From the NCBI RefSeq assembly GCF_000300995.1, contig NZ_AMRJ01000014.1, forward strand, positions 1 to 64,000: a stretch of DNA of 64,000 bases, read 5' to 3'. Both the position numbers and the translations under genes were made by a program. This DNA comes from Alcanivorax hongdengensis A-11-3 (GTDB lineage Bacteria; Pseudomonadota; Gammaproteobacteria; Pseudomonadales; Alcanivoracaceae). The notes under the pieces were generated by a model that was not told the DNA's origin, did not search any database, and saw only the letters and a list, made by a program, of their open reading frames with translations. The stretch's first letter is position 1. Every line of letters begins with the position of its first letter. Shown here piece by piece: positions 7,661-17,676 of this stretch.

Positions 7661-9132
7661 TTGCCCGCCAGGTTCATCAGATAGCGGGTCAGCATGGGTA
7701 CCGGTCGGCCGGTGGCGCCCTTGCTCATGCCGCCGCTGATCCAGGCGGTACCGGCGATATCCAGGTGCGCCCATTTCACGTCACGGGCAAAGCGGTGCAG
7801 GAAGCAGGCCGCGGTGATGGAGCCGGCCTTGGGCCCGCCGATGTTCTGCATGTCCGCGAAGGGACTGTCCAACTGACTCTGGTAATCGTCCCACAGGGGC
7901 ATCGGCCAGCCCCGGTCACCGGTTTCCTGACCGGCGGCCAGCAATGCCTGGCTGAGGTCGTCATCGTTGGCGTAGACCGCCTGGGCATGGGCGCCCAGGG
8001 CCACCACACAGGCGCCGGTGAGGGTAGCGATATCAATCACCGTATGTGGCTTGTGCTTTTGCTGCACGTAGGTAAGTGCATCGCACAGCACCAGTCGCCC
8101 CTCGGCGTCGGTATTGAGGATCTCCACGGTCTGTCCGGACAGTGTCTTGACGATGTCGCCGGGGCGGGCCGCGCTACCATCGGGCATGTTTTCCGCCGCC
8201 GCGACCACCGCCACCATGTGGAGAGGCAGATCCAGTTCGCAGACGGTTTTGACGCTGCCGAACACGCTGGCGGCACCGCCCATGTCGTATTTCATCTCAT
8301 CCATGCTGGCGCCGGGCTTGAGGGAAATGCCACCGGTATCGAAGGTGATACCCTTGCCGACCAGAGCCACCGGCCCCTGTTTGCCCGGTTTGGCGCCCTT
8401 GTATTCCATGATGATCAGCTGGCCGTCCTTCTCGGAGCCACGGGCCACTGCACAGAACGCGCCCATGCCCATTTTCTCCGCCTGCGCCTCGGTCACCACC
8501 TTGACGGTGAGCTTGTCGTATTCCTTGCCCAGGTCCCGAGCCAGACCCGTCAGGTAGGCCGGGTAGCAATCGTTGGGTGGACGGTTGCCCAGGTCGCGGG
8601 CCAGGTTAACGCCGGCGCCGATGGCCTTACCGGTCTTGATGGCCTGGCTCAGGGCCGGGTTGCGCTGGTCATGCCAGAAGGTCAGTTTAGTCAGTTTCGC
8701 GGCCGGGGCCGGCTTGCTGCGGTATTCGTCAAACCGGTAGGTATTTTCCTCGGCCACGCGAGTGCCTTCGCGCACCTGCCACTCCAGGGAGGCGTCCAGC
8801 TGGTCATCCAGCAACCAGACTGCCTGCTTGACCGGGCTCTGGGTCAGCGTCTTGATGGTCTTGCCCAGCAACTGTAGCCAGCCCCGGTTGTCCAGAGCCT
8901 TGTCGCCGCTGCCCACCAGCAGCAGCCGTTTGCCATCCACGCCGTCGGGCTGATGTAGCCAGACCTGCTGACCCTTTTTGCCGGAAAAGTCGCCGGCCTT
9001 GATAAAGGCGGCCAGCTGGTCGCGGGTGGCCTGGGGCAGGCTGGCAGGCAGGTCGGCATTGCTTGCGACTACCAGCACCAGGGCGTCGGCTTTGATCTTG
9101 TCCAGGGCTTTGTGGCTTGCGGCGTAATCCAT
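7657..9132 (-). CDS. pepA: Leucyl aminopeptidase (cytosol aminopeptidase, M17)
   Basis: The 491-residue M17 metallopeptidase removes N-terminal residues, with preference for leucine; PepA of E. coli also binds DNA in Xer recombination and carAB regulation. The two-metal site residues can be read: K260 and D265 (VGKGITFDTGG), K272, D283 (KYDMGGAA) and D342/E344 in the signature NTDAEGRL (340-347), with R346. The start at 9132 has a GGAG site. It is the first gene of the minus-strand run pepA-holC-small protein-valS and is divergent from lptF, the common gammaproteobacterial arrangement. Confidence 0.96.
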   Translation of the reverse strand: MDYAASHKALDKIKADALVLVVASNADLPASLPQATRDQLAAFIKAGDFSGKKGQQVWLHQPDGVDGKRLLLVGSGDKALDNRGWLQLLGKTIKTLTQSPVKQAVWLLDDQLDASLEWQVREGTRVAEENTYRFDEYRSKPAPAAKLTKLTFWHDQRNPALSQAIKTGKAIGAGVNLARDLGNRPPNDCYPAYLTGLARDLGKEYDKLTVKVVTEAQAEKMGMGAFCAVARGSEKDGQLIIMEYKGAKPGKQGPVALVGKGITFDTGGISLKPGASMDEMKYDMGGAASVFGSVKTVCELDLPLHMVAVVAAAENMPDGSAARPGDIVKTLSGQTVEILNTDAEGRLVLCDALTYVQQKHKPHTVIDIATLTGACVVALGAHAQAVYANDDDLSQALLAAGQETGDRGWPMPLWDDYQSQLDSPFADMQNIGGPKAGSITAACFLHRFARDVKWAHLDIAGTAWISGGMSKGATGRPVPMLTRYLMNLAGK

Positions 9133-9415
9133 GAGTTCTCCATAAGGCTAGCGGGCCAGACCCTGGAAAAAGGGTCTCGCCCGGTTGAATGGCAGCATGC
9201 AGAAATAGTGGGGTGTGAGCAGCATAAACGCAATGAGTGTGCATAATGCCCGCCACAATTATCACCTTGGCCGGGCACTCAGTTACAATGCGGGCACTGG
9301 CGGGGTTTGTCGCTGTCCACAGACACGGCGTTTTTGATCCGCCTCCGGCCGCATCCACAGGGATGCCGTTATCGGCCGGGGTCGTCCTGCCCTATACAGC
9401 TTGGTGGAAAAGCCC
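9133..9415. other. Divergent pepA/lptF control region
   Basis: This gap must hold the promoters of both operons. A hairpin AGACCC...GGGTCT lies at 9158-9177, in the probable leader of pepA. A TACAAT hexamer at 9284-9289 is a reasonable -10 for lptF, but I found no good -35 at the right distance, so the promoter assignment is weak. No short gene is seen. Confidence 0.35.
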
Positions 9416-10525
9416 TTGATTCTTCATCGCTATATCAACCGGCAAGTCTTCATGACCACAGTCATGGTCACCTTTATTCTGGTGATGGTGCTGGTCAGTG
9501 GCCGGTTCATCAAATACCTGGCCGAAGCGGCCGCCGGCGAAATTGCTGCGGATGTGCTGTTTCTGGTGATGGCCTTCCGGTTGCCTGAATTTCTGCAGAT
9601 GATCGTGCCCCTGAGCCTCTATATCGCCCTGCTGCTGGCGCTGGGGCGCATGCACATGGATAACGAAATGGTGGTGCTACGCGCCGGTGGCCAGGGGGAC
9701 GGCCGCGTGGTGCGCTCGCTGGTGGTGCCGCTGCTCATGTGTACCACCCTGATCGCGGCGTTTACGCTCTATGTCACGCCCCGTGGTGATGCGGAGGTCA
9801 ACCGTATCTTCGAGGAACAGAAGGATCGCTCGGTACTGGAACTGCTGACGCCGGGCCGCTTTCAGGTCAAGGGCTCGGGCGATTCCCAGCGGGCCACCTA
9901 CGCCGAGCACCTGAATCGGGAAAAGGGCGTGCTGGAAAATGTCTTCGTGGCCGATGCCAGTTTTCACCAGGACAAGGGGGAGGCCGACCGGTTACTGACG
10001 GTGTGGGCCAAGAGCGGCAAGATCATCACCGAGGATGGCATCAGCTATCTGTTGCTCAAGGATGGTTTCCAGTACCAGGGCAAGCCGGGCACCAACGATT
10101 ACAAGGAAGTGGGTTTCAAGGATGCCAAGGTGCGTATCGGTGGCGACAAGTCCGACAGCCGCCCGCCCAAGGTGCGCGGGCGCTCCACCAGGGAGCTTAT
10201 CTCCGAGCGGCACAGCAACAATGAGGCGCTGGCCGAGCTGGAATGGCGTTTGTCGCTGATTCTGACCGTGCCGATCATGGGCATTGCGGCGATCCCGCTG
10301 GCCCGCGTCAACCCTCGCCAGGGGCGTTTTTACCGGCTCATTCCGGCGGTACTGGGCTACATGCTTTATGTGGGCATGCTGCTGGTCTGCCGCAGCTGGA
10401 TCAGTGACAGCAAACCCGGCGCGGTGCCCTGGTACCTGAACATGGCCTGGATCCATCTGGTAGCCATGCTGGCGGTGTCGATGCTGTACTTTGGCCCGGC
10501 GCTCTGGCGACGGAGGGCCCGCTGA
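9416..10525 (+). CDS. lptF: LPS export ABC transporter permease LptF
   Basis: LptF forms with LptG the inner-membrane permease that LptB2 drives to extract lipopolysaccharide towards the LptC-A-D bridge. The frame shows the YjgP/YjgQ family layout: three N-terminal membrane helices (including VMVTFILVMVLVSGRF and FLVMAFRLPEFLQMIVPLSLYIALLLALGRM), a periplasmic beta-jellyroll and three C-terminal helices. By alignment to memory of family N-termini (MIxFRYLxRE) I place the start at TTG 9416 (369 aa), with a GGTGG site 8 nt upstream; GTG 9404 and TTG 9401 are alternatives. Its TGA overlaps the lptG ATG by 1 nt. Confidence 0.93.
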   Translation: MILHRYINRQVFMTTVMVTFILVMVLVSGRFIKYLAEAAAGEIAADVLFLVMAFRLPEFLQMIVPLSLYIALLLALGRMHMDNEMVVLRAGGQGDGRVVRSLVVPLLMCTTLIAAFTLYVTPRGDAEVNRIFEEQKDRSVLELLTPGRFQVKGSGDSQRATYAEHLNREKGVLENVFVADASFHQDKGEADRLLTVWAKSGKIITEDGISYLLLKDGFQYQGKPGTNDYKEVGFKDAKVRIGGDKSDSRPPKVRGRSTRELISERHSNNEALAELEWRLSLILTVPIMGIAAIPLARVNPRQGRFYRLIPAVLGYMLYVGMLLVCRSWISDSKPGAVPWYLNMAWIHLVAMLAVSMLYFGPALWRRRAR

Positions 10526-11586
10526 TGCGTTTGCTCAAGAAGTACTTCTGGCGAGCGGTGATCATGCCCACGCTGATCATTTTGCTGGTGATCGTCGGTC
10601 TGGATTGTCTGTTCGGCTTTGTCTACGAGCTGGAATTTCTGCGTGGTGACTATCAGGCCTGGCAGGCACTGCAGTTCATCCTCACCACCACGCCCCGGCG
10701 CATTCACGAATACATGCCCATGGCGATATTGCTGGGCACCCTGATCGGCCTGGGGCTGCTGGCCAACAGCGGCGAGCTGTCGGTGATCCGCGCCTCCGGG
10801 GTTTCCACCCTGCGCATCAGCTGGATGGTGTTGCGCCCGGTGCTGTTGCTGATGATCCTGTCGTTCCCGATAGGTGAGTACCTGGTACCTTACAGTGAAC
10901 AGGTAGCGCAGAGTAATCGTTCGCTGGCGGAAGGCGGCGGCGAGGCGTTGCGCTCCAAATACGGTTACTGGCACCGCGAAGGGGACGAGTTCATTCATAT
11001 CAACGCGGTGCAGCCCAATGGCGTGCTTTACGGTTTGACCCGCTACCACTTTGATCAGGATCAGAAGCTCACCGAAACCCAGTTCGTCAATCGGGCGATC
11101 TACCAGGGTGATTACTGGTCCCTGGAAGGGGTGCAGGGCACCCGCCTCCGCGAGGATCACGTATCCACCTATCATCACGATACCGGCAAGTGGGTCACCA
11201 AGCTGACCCCGCAGCTGCTCAGTATCGTGGTACTCAAGCCGGATTATCTGGCCATGAGCAAGCTGCTTGAATACACCCGCTATCTGAAACGCCAGGGGCT
11301 GGAAATCGCCGACTACATGCTCAGTTTCTGGCAGAAACTGTTCATGCCCCTGGCCACCATTGGCATGGTGCTGATTGCCATTTCCTTTGTGTTTGGGCCG
11401 CTGCGTGAAGTGACCATGGGCCTGCGGTTGACCGCGGGTATCGTCGCCGGCCTGGTGTTCCACTACGGCCAGCAGTTTTTCGGCCACCTGTCACTGGTGT
11501 TCCACACCGACCCGCTGGCGGCCGCCGCCGTGCCTCCCATTCTGTGTTTCATTCTCGGTATCTGGTTACTGCAGCGGGTGCGCTGA
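10525..11586 (+). CDS. lptG: LPS export ABC transporter permease LptG
   Basis: This 353-residue partner of LptF has the same fold: membrane helices near residues 12-35, 60-85 and 100-120, a periplasmic domain, and three C-terminal helices ending LLQRVR. The N-terminus MRLLKKYFWRAVIMPTLIIL and the IPMAILLGTLIGLG-like stretch (here MPMAILLGTLIGLGLLANSGEL) are typical. The ATG at 10525 shares its A with the lptF stop (TGATG). The stop overlaps the next gene's ATG in the same way, tying a PP2C phosphatase to the pair. Confidence 0.95.
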   Translation: MRLLKKYFWRAVIMPTLIILLVIVGLDCLFGFVYELEFLRGDYQAWQALQFILTTTPRRIHEYMPMAILLGTLIGLGLLANSGELSVIRASGVSTLRISWMVLRPVLLLMILSFPIGEYLVPYSEQVAQSNRSLAEGGGEALRSKYGYWHREGDEFIHINAVQPNGVLYGLTRYHFDQDQKLTETQFVNRAIYQGDYWSLEGVQGTRLREDHVSTYHHDTGKWVTKLTPQLLSIVVLKPDYLAMSKLLEYTRYLKRQGLEIADYMLSFWQKLFMPLATIGMVLIAISFVFGPLREVTMGLRLTAGIVAGLVFHYGQQFFGHLSLVFHTDPLAAAAVPPILCFILGIWLLQRVR

Positions 11587-12317
11587 TGAGTGGCTGGCAT
11601 GGACAGGGACGAAGCCATGCCGGGCGGCGCGTGCGCAATGAAGATAGCTTCGTCTGCCGCGACCAGGACGGCCTCTGGGCGGTGATTGATGGCATGGGCG
11701 GCCATGACGCCGGCGCCCTGGCCGCCGACATGATCCGCGATGCCCTCTGTGGCGTGATGCTGGGGGGCGCCCTGGGCCACCGGGTGCTGGCGGTGGAGCG
11801 CGCCCTGCAGACGGTCAATTACGCCATCCGCCACCATGCCGCCCTGCACCTGGCCGGGCGCACCATGGGGGCCACGGTGGCGGTGTTGCTGATCCAGGGC
11901 GAGGAGGCAGCCTGCCTGTGGGCCGGGGATGCTCGCCTGTACCGCCTGCACGCCGATCATATCGACATGCTCAGCCGCGACCACTCGCCGGTGCAGGCAC
12001 TGGTGGATGCCGGCGAACTCACCGAGCAGCAGGCCATGGACCACCCCCGTGGCCATGTGATCTGGCGGGCGGTGGGGGCGGCCGAGTCCCTGGAGGTGGC
12101 ACAGTGCCGCTTTGCGCTGGAGCCGGCCGTGCGCTTTCTGCTGACCACCGACGGCGTGCACGGCAAGCTGGACCGGGCTGCGCTGCTGGCCATCAGCCAG
12201 CGCCATCAGCCGGGGGCTTTGCTGCGTGAAGCCCTGGCGCGCGGCAGCCGCGATAATGTCACCGCCTTGCTGGTCCGCCGTGGCCATGAACCGAGAGAAG
12301 GGCTGGCATTGCGTTGA
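11586..12317 (+). CDS. PP2C-family Ser/Thr protein phosphatase
   Basis: The 243-residue protein is a single-domain PPM/PP2C phosphatase. The ordered motifs are visible: RVRNED (residues 15-20), the metal-binding WAVIDGMGGH (31-40), RTMGATVAVLL, LWAGDARLYR, LSRDHS, a TTDGVHG metal-binding segment and the final SRDNVTALLV. No membrane segment or kinase is attached. Such small PP2Cs (Stp, PppA, PrpC) counteract Hanks-type kinases, often in type VI secretion loci, but no kinase or secretion gene is in this window. The ATG overlaps the lptG stop by 1 nt, which fixes the start against a longer frame and implies co-expression with LPS transport. tRNA-Leu follows 25 nt later. Confidence 0.88.
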   Translation: MSGWHGQGRSHAGRRVRNEDSFVCRDQDGLWAVIDGMGGHDAGALAADMIRDALCGVMLGGALGHRVLAVERALQTVNYAIRHHAALHLAGRTMGATVAVLLIQGEEAACLWAGDARLYRLHADHIDMLSRDHSPVQALVDAGELTEQQAMDHPRGHVIWRAVGAAESLEVAQCRFALEPAVRFLLTTDGVHGKLDRAALLAISQRHQPGALLREALARGSRDNVTALLVRRGHEPREGLALR

Positions 12318-12331
12318 ACTGCTGCTATACT
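12303..12331 (+). promoter_or_regulatory. Probable promoter of tRNA-Leu
   Basis: CTGGCA (12303-12308) and TATACT (12326-12331) are 17 nt apart and match the sigma-70 hexamers at 4/6 and 5/6 positions. A TG one base before the -10 makes it an extended -10. The start would fall a few bases before the tRNA at 12343. The -35 lies inside the end of the phosphatase gene. Confidence 0.55.
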
Positions 12332-12342
12332 CGCGGCCCACT

Positions 12343-12429
12343 GCCAGAGTGGTGGAATTGGTAGACACGACGGATTCAAAATCCGTTGCCTTCACGGGCG
12401 TGCCGGTTCAAGTCCGGCCTCTGGTACCA
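12343..12429 (+). tRNA. tRNA-Leu (CAA anticodon)
   Basis: The 87-nt sequence folds as a class II tRNA. The acceptor stem is GCCAGAG with CTCTGGT (one G-U), the anticodon stem ACGGA/TCCGT encloses the loop TTCAAAA with anticodon CAA (reads UUG), a long variable arm follows, and the T-loop is GGTTCAAGTCC. The CCA end is encoded. Confidence 0.97.
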
Positions 12430-12435
12430 AACAGT

Positions 12436-12464
12436 AAAAAAGCCCGCCTTGAGCGGGCTTTTTT
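12436..12464 (+). terminator. Rho-independent terminator after tRNA-Leu
   Basis: GCCCGC and GCGGGC form a 6-bp GC stem around a 5-nt loop, with A6 before and T6 after, 7 nt downstream of the tRNA. It is symmetric and could act in both directions. Confidence 0.9.
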
Positions 12465-12502
12465 ATGGGCTATGATGGGGGCTCAACCCTGCCGGAGAAT
12501 CA

Positions 12503-12979
12503 ATGCCCACCCCTTCTTCCCCCGCTGGTCTGACGCGTCGCCTGATGGCGCTGCTCTATGACGGTTTGCTGATCCTGGCCCTGTGGTTCGTGACCGCCGG
12601 TGTCTTCGTGCTGATTTATCCCCATACCGGCCTGCCGCAGGAGTCCATCAACGGTGTTACCCGCGCCAGCAAGGAATACCTGCACGGCATTTTGCTGCCG
12701 CTTCTGCTGCTGGAAACCTGGGCCTTTTACGCGCTCTTCTGGCTGCGCGGTGGCCAGACCCTGGGCATGCGCGCCTGGCGCCTGCAGGTCTGTGATTACT
12801 GTGGCGGGCCGGTTCGACCCTGGCAAACACTGGTACGGTTTGCCGCTGCGGGCCTGTCCTGGGCGCTGTTTGGCATCGGTTATCTGCTGGTACTGTTGCC
12901 CCCCCACCAGAGTCTGCATGATCGCCTGTCACTGACGGCCACCCGGGTGCTACCGAAAACCCCGCCAAAGGCGGGCTGA
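12503..12979 (+). CDS. RDD family membrane protein
   Basis: The 158-residue protein has the RDD domain layout: an N-terminal [21 protein letters not shown] helix with the Arg and Asp that name the family, a second helix around residues 65-85 ([19 protein letters not shown]), the [14 protein letters not shown] loop and a third helix near residues 120-138 followed by [15 protein letters not shown]. Function of the family is poorly known (one member has been linked to Na+/H+ exchange). Its last codons run into a CCCGCC-AAA-GGCGGG hairpin. It sits alone between the tRNA-Leu terminator and queA. Confidence 0.87.
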   Translation: MPTPSSPAGLTRRLMALLYDGLLILALWFVTAGVFVLIYPHTGLPQESINGVTRASKEYLHGILLPLLLLETWAFYALFWLRGGQTLGMRAWRLQVCDYCGGPVRPWQTLVRFAAAGLSWALFGIGYLLVLLPPHQSLHDRLSLTATRVLPKTPPKAG

Positions 12980-13056
12980 GCCGCAAGCGGCGGTTTTTCC
13001 CGGGGGCCAAAGCGGGTATCCTTGCGGCCTCCTTCATTTCCGTGCCGGTACAGTAC

Positions 13057-14121
13057 GTGAACGTCGACGATTTTGATTTTGATCTGCCGGATGGGCTGAT
13101 TGCCCGTCACCCGCCCGCCCAGCGCCGCGATGCCCGCCTGCTGGCCCTGAAGCGCGACCAGTTGCTGCATCAGCAATTCCCGGATCTGCTCTCGCACCTG
13201 CGCCCCGGTGATCTGCTGGTATTCAACGACACCCGGGTGATCCCGGCGCGCCTGTATGGCCAGAAGGAAAGTGGCGGCAAGGTGGAGGTGCTGATCGAGC
13301 GGATACTGGATGAGCACCAGGCCCTGGCCCATGTGCGTGCTTCCAAGTCGCCCAAACCGGGCAGCTGGCTGCATTTTGACCAGGGGATCATCGCCCAGGT
13401 CAGTGGTCGCCGTGATGCCCTGTTTCACCTCACCTTCAGCGGTTGTGGCACCCTGCTGGATGCCCTGGAGCGCATTGGCCATGTGCCCCTGCCGCCCTAT
13501 ATCGACCGCCCGGACGAGCAGGGCGATCTGGAGCGCTACCAGACGGTCTATGCCCGCGAGCCCGGTGCGGTGGCGGCGCCCACCGCCGGCCTGCATTTCG
13601 ATGACGAGATGCTGGCCGCGCTCACCGATGCCGGCATCGATACCGGGTTTATTACCCTGCATGTGGGGGCCGGCACTTTTCAGCCGGTGCGGGTGGACAA
13701 GGTGGAAGACCACCAGATGCACAGCGAACGCTATCAGGTGCCCGAGGCCCTGGCCGAGCAGGTGGCGCAGGCTCATGCCCGCGGAGGCCGGGTGGTGGCC
13801 GTAGGCACCACCGCGTTGCGGGCCCTGGAGGCAGCAAGCCAGAGCGGCCGGTTACAGGCCGGGCAGGGCGAGACCGATATTTTCATCTTCCCCGGCTACC
13901 GTTTTCGCCTGGTGGATGCCCTGGTAACCAACTTTCACCTGCCCCGGTCCACGTTGTTGATGCTGATCAGCGCCTTTGCCGGTCGCGAGCGGGTGATGCA
14001 TGCCTACCAGGCGGCCATCGAGGCCCGTTACCGCTTTTTCAGCTACGGCGATGCGATGTTTATTGAAAGGCAGCCTGACGTCGGATGTCAGACGTCAGAT
14101 GCGGGGGAAAGCCGTGTCTGA
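13057..14121 (+). CDS. queA: S-adenosylmethionine:tRNA ribosyltransferase-isomerase
   Basis: QueA transfers and isomerises the ribose of SAM onto 7-aminomethyl-7-deazaguanine in tRNA to give epoxyqueuosine. Family landmarks are [15 protein letters not shown] at the N-terminus, [22 protein letters not shown] and the C-terminal [13 protein letters not shown] prefer the GTG at 13057 because relatives start one or two residues before this motif; a GTG at 13042 adds five residues. No clear ribosome binding site is seen for either. The last 18 or so codons ([15 protein letters not shown] region) are read through a GACGTC heptad array, so the tail is repeat-derived. tgt follows, the usual pairing in queuosine synthesis. 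Confidence 0.94.
   Translation: MNVDDFDFDLPDGLIARHPPAQRRDARLLALKRDQLLHQQFPDLLSHLRPGDLLVFNDTRVIPARLYGQKESGGKVEVLIERILDEHQALAHVRASKSPKPGSWLHFDQGIIAQVSGRRDALFHLTFSGCGTLLDALERIGHVPLPPYIDRPDEQGDLERYQTVYAREPGAVAAPTAGLHFDDEMLAALTDAGIDTGFITLHVGAGTFQPVRVDKVEDHQMHSERYQVPEALAEQVAQAHARGGRVVAVGTTALRALEAASQSGRLQAGQGETDIFIFPGYRFRLVDALVTNFHLPRSTLLMLISAFAGRERVMHAYQAAIEARYRFFSYGDAMFIERQPDVGCQTSDAGESRV
14075..14100. repeat. NGACGTC heptad array 1a
   Basis: This contains about 3.5 copies of the 7-bp unit NGACGTC (TGACGTC, GGATGTC, AGACGTC, AGAT..). It lies inside the 3' end of queA, and forms the left arm of a 118-bp composite whose right arm is at 14162-14192. Confidence 0.75.
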
Positions 14122-14160
14122 TTGTCATTGTGAAGCTTGGATTATCGGTATTGTTTTTAA

Positions 14161-15327
<1,167 letters not shown>

Positions 15328-15350
15328 CCCTGTGTAATCTGGAGTAAATA

Positions 15351-15725
15351 ATGAACCGGTTGATGTGTCTCACCCGCAATGCCGCGCTGGCTTCCACCCT
15401 GATGGCGGTGATGGCGCCTGCCTATGCGGCACCGGCTGCCCCCCAGGGCCCCGGTGGCATCGAGCTGATCATGCTCGTGGTGATGATGGTGGTGTTCTAC
15501 TTCCTGCTGATTCGTCCGCAACAGAAGCGGGCCAAGGAGCACAAGAACCTGATCCAGGCGCTGGGCAAGGGCGATGAAGTGGTCACCAGCGGCGGCATCC
15601 TTGGCAAGGTGGTCAAGGTCACCGACGATTTCGTGGTGGTGGAAATCAGCAACAACCTGGAAATCAAACTGCAGAAAAGCAGTGTCCAGGCCACCCTGCC
15701 AAAAGGCACCATCAAGTCCATCTAA
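15351..15725 (+). CDS. yajC: Preprotein translocase subunit YajC
   Basis: This 124-residue single-spanning inner-membrane protein accompanies SecD and SecF. The sequence has an N-terminal hydrophobic/signal-like region (residues 1-25), a second membrane helix (IELIMLVVMMVVFYFLLIRPQ, residues about 38-58) ending in the family signature RPQQKR, and a cytoplasmic part with GDEVVTSGGILGKVVKV. YajC is slightly longer than usual through its Ala/Pro-rich N-terminus. It is followed by a hairpin and then secD. Confidence 0.94.
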   Translation: MNRLMCLTRNAALASTLMAVMAPAYAAPAAPQGPGGIELIMLVVMMVVFYFLLIRPQQKRAKEHKNLIQALGKGDEVVTSGGILGKVVKVTDDFVVVEISNNLEIKLQKSSVQATLPKGTIKSI

Positions 15726-15735
15726 AACAACAGAT

Positions 15736-15760
15736 AGCCCCGTCCCCGGATGGGGCTTTT
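15736..15760 (+). terminator. Hairpin with short T tract between yajC and secD
   Basis: AGCCCC and GGGGCT form a 6-bp stem (extendable by a G-T and a T-A pair) followed by TTTT. It may be a partial terminator that lowers secDF relative to yajC. Confidence 0.55.
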
Positions 15761-15788
15761 CGTTTCACCGGCAACACCGGACATAATT

Positions 15789-17669
15789 ATGACCCGCTAT
15801 CCACGCTGGAAGTTTTTCCTGCTGCTGGCCGTCCTTGTTATCAGCGGCCTTTATGCTTTACCCAACCTTTATCCGGATGCGCCCGCGATTCAGATCAGCA
15901 GTGCTGAGGCTGGCGGGAAAGTGCCCGAGCAGAAATTTCAGCAGGTAATGAAGGACCTCAAAGAGGCCAATCTGAATATCGGTCGTACCGAGCAGGTCGG
16001 GGATTCCTGGCTGGTACGTCTGGACAGCAGCGAAGATCAGCTGCAGGCCCGGGATCTGGCCGCCGCCGAGCTGGGTGACGGTTACATCGTGGCCCTCAAC
16101 CTGGCAGCCACCACGCCGCAATGGCTGCGCTCACTGGGTGCCGGCCCCATGAACCTGGGTCTGGACCTGCGTGGCGGGGTGCACTTCGTGCTGCAGGTGG
16201 ACATGAACGCGGTGATCAAGAGCCGCATGGAAGCCTGGGCCGGCAACGCCAAGCTGGCGCTGCGTGATGCCGGTGTGCGTTATCGCTCGGTGGAGTACAA
16301 GGACACCACCATTACCGCCACCTTTGATGATCAGGTGGCCGCCGATGCGGCCCGCGCCCCGTTACGCCGCATTCTCGACAGCTTTACCATGCGCCCGGCC
16401 GGCGACACGCCGGAAGTGGTGCTCAAGCTTAATGACAGTGCTCTCAAGGGCATCCGTGATTACGCCGTGGACCAGAACCGTACGGCGCTGAACAAGCGGG
16501 TCAACGAACTGGGTGTGGCCGAGGCCGTGGTGCAGCGTCAGGGCGCCGACCGGATTCTGGTGCAGTTGCCCGGCGTGCAGGACGCCACCGTGGCCCGCCG
16601 GATTCTGGGCCGCACCGCGACCCTGGAATTCCGTCTGGTAGACCAGAGTGTCTCCCAGGCGCGTCTGAGCACCGGCATGGCGCCTCCGGGCGTGGAGTTT
16701 TTCCCGTTCAAGGGCCAGGAAGGCCGCATCGTGGCATTGCAGAAATCCAAGATCGCCACCGGCGACCAGGTCATAGATGCCAAGATGGGCTTTGATCAGC
16801 GCACCAGCCAGCCGGAAGTGAATGTGTCGCTGGATTCCGATGGTGCCCGCCGCATGCAGCGTATTACCGCCAAGAATGTGGGTAATCCCATGGCGGTACT
16901 GTTCATCGAAACCAAGACCGACATGAAGAAGGTCACCGGTGAAGACGGCAAGAGCAAACTGACGCCGGTGAGCACCACCGACCGCTACGTGATCAACGTG
17001 GCCACCATTCAGGACACCCTGGGTAGCCGTTTCCGCATTACCGGCCTGGATAACCCGGCGGAAGCGTCGGAACTGGCGTTGCTGCTGCGCGCCGGTTCCC
17101 TGGCCGCGCCGGTGACCATTGTCGAAGAGCGCACGGTAGGCCCGAGCCTGGGTAAGGAAAACATCGAGGCCGGTTTCAAATCCATGGTGCTGGGCCTGAG
17201 CCTGGTGCTGGTGTTCATGCTGGTCTGGTACAAGATTTTCGGCATCATCGCCAACATTGCCCTGCTGGGTAACCTGGTAATCATTATCGGAGTCATGTCC
17301 CTGATTCCCGGCGCCACCCTGACCCTGCCCGGCATTGCCGGTATCGTGCTGACCGTGGGTATGGCGGTGGATGCCAACGTGCTGATCTTCGAGCGCATCA
17401 AGGAGGATCTGCGTATGGGGCTGCGCCCCCTGCAGGCCATCGAAGAGGGCTACGCCCGCGCCTTTGTCACCATTTTCGATGCCAACATCACCACCCTGAT
17501 TGTGGCGATCATTCTGTTCGCGGTGGGTACCGGCACGGTGAAAGGGTTTGCCGTGACGCTGTTTATCGGCATTCTCACCTCCATGTTCACGGCCATTGTC
17601 GGTACCCGTGCCATGGTGGAACTGATTTACGGTCGCGCCGGTCGCGCGCCGACCAAACTGAGCATTTGA
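15789..17669 (+). CDS. secD: Protein translocase subunit SecD
   Basis: SecD uses the proton motive force to finish export of proteins through SecYEG. The 626-residue frame starts MTRYPRWKFFLLLAVLV with a first membrane helix, has a large periplasmic region with the DLRGGVHFVLQVD motif (near residue 130), and five C-terminal helices including MVLGLSLVLVFMLVWYKIFG and the LPGIAGIVLTVGMAVDANVLIFERIKEDL signature. The ATG at 15789 is favoured over a GTG 39 nt upstream, which lies inside the hairpin. secF begins 7 nt after the stop. Confidence 0.96.
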   Translation: MTRYPRWKFFLLLAVLVISGLYALPNLYPDAPAIQISSAEAGGKVPEQKFQQVMKDLKEANLNIGRTEQVGDSWLVRLDSSEDQLQARDLAAAELGDGYIVALNLAATTPQWLRSLGAGPMNLGLDLRGGVHFVLQVDMNAVIKSRMEAWAGNAKLALRDAGVRYRSVEYKDTTITATFDDQVAADAARAPLRRILDSFTMRPAGDTPEVVLKLNDSALKGIRDYAVDQNRTALNKRVNELGVAEAVVQRQGADRILVQLPGVQDATVARRILGRTATLEFRLVDQSVSQARLSTGMAPPGVEFFPFKGQEGRIVALQKSKIATGDQVIDAKMGFDQRTSQPEVNVSLDSDGARRMQRITAKNVGNPMAVLFIETKTDMKKVTGEDGKSKLTPVSTTDRYVINVATIQDTLGSRFRITGLDNPAEASELALLLRAGSLAAPVTIVEERTVGPSLGKENIEAGFKSMVLGLSLVLVFMLVWYKIFGIIANIALLGNLVIIIGVMSLIPGATLTLPGIAGIVLTVGMAVDANVLIFERIKEDLRMGLRPLQAIEEGYARAFVTIFDANITTLIVAIILFAVGTGTVKGFAVTLFIGILTSMFTAIVGTRAMVELIYGRAGRAPTKLSI

Positions 17670-17676
17670 GGCGGTT

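Noticed and set aside
12954..12998. Terminator after the RDD gene
   Set aside because: The CCCGCC-AAA-GGCGGG stem lies in the gene's last codons and is not followed directly by T residues. The T5 run further on follows a stem with too small a loop.
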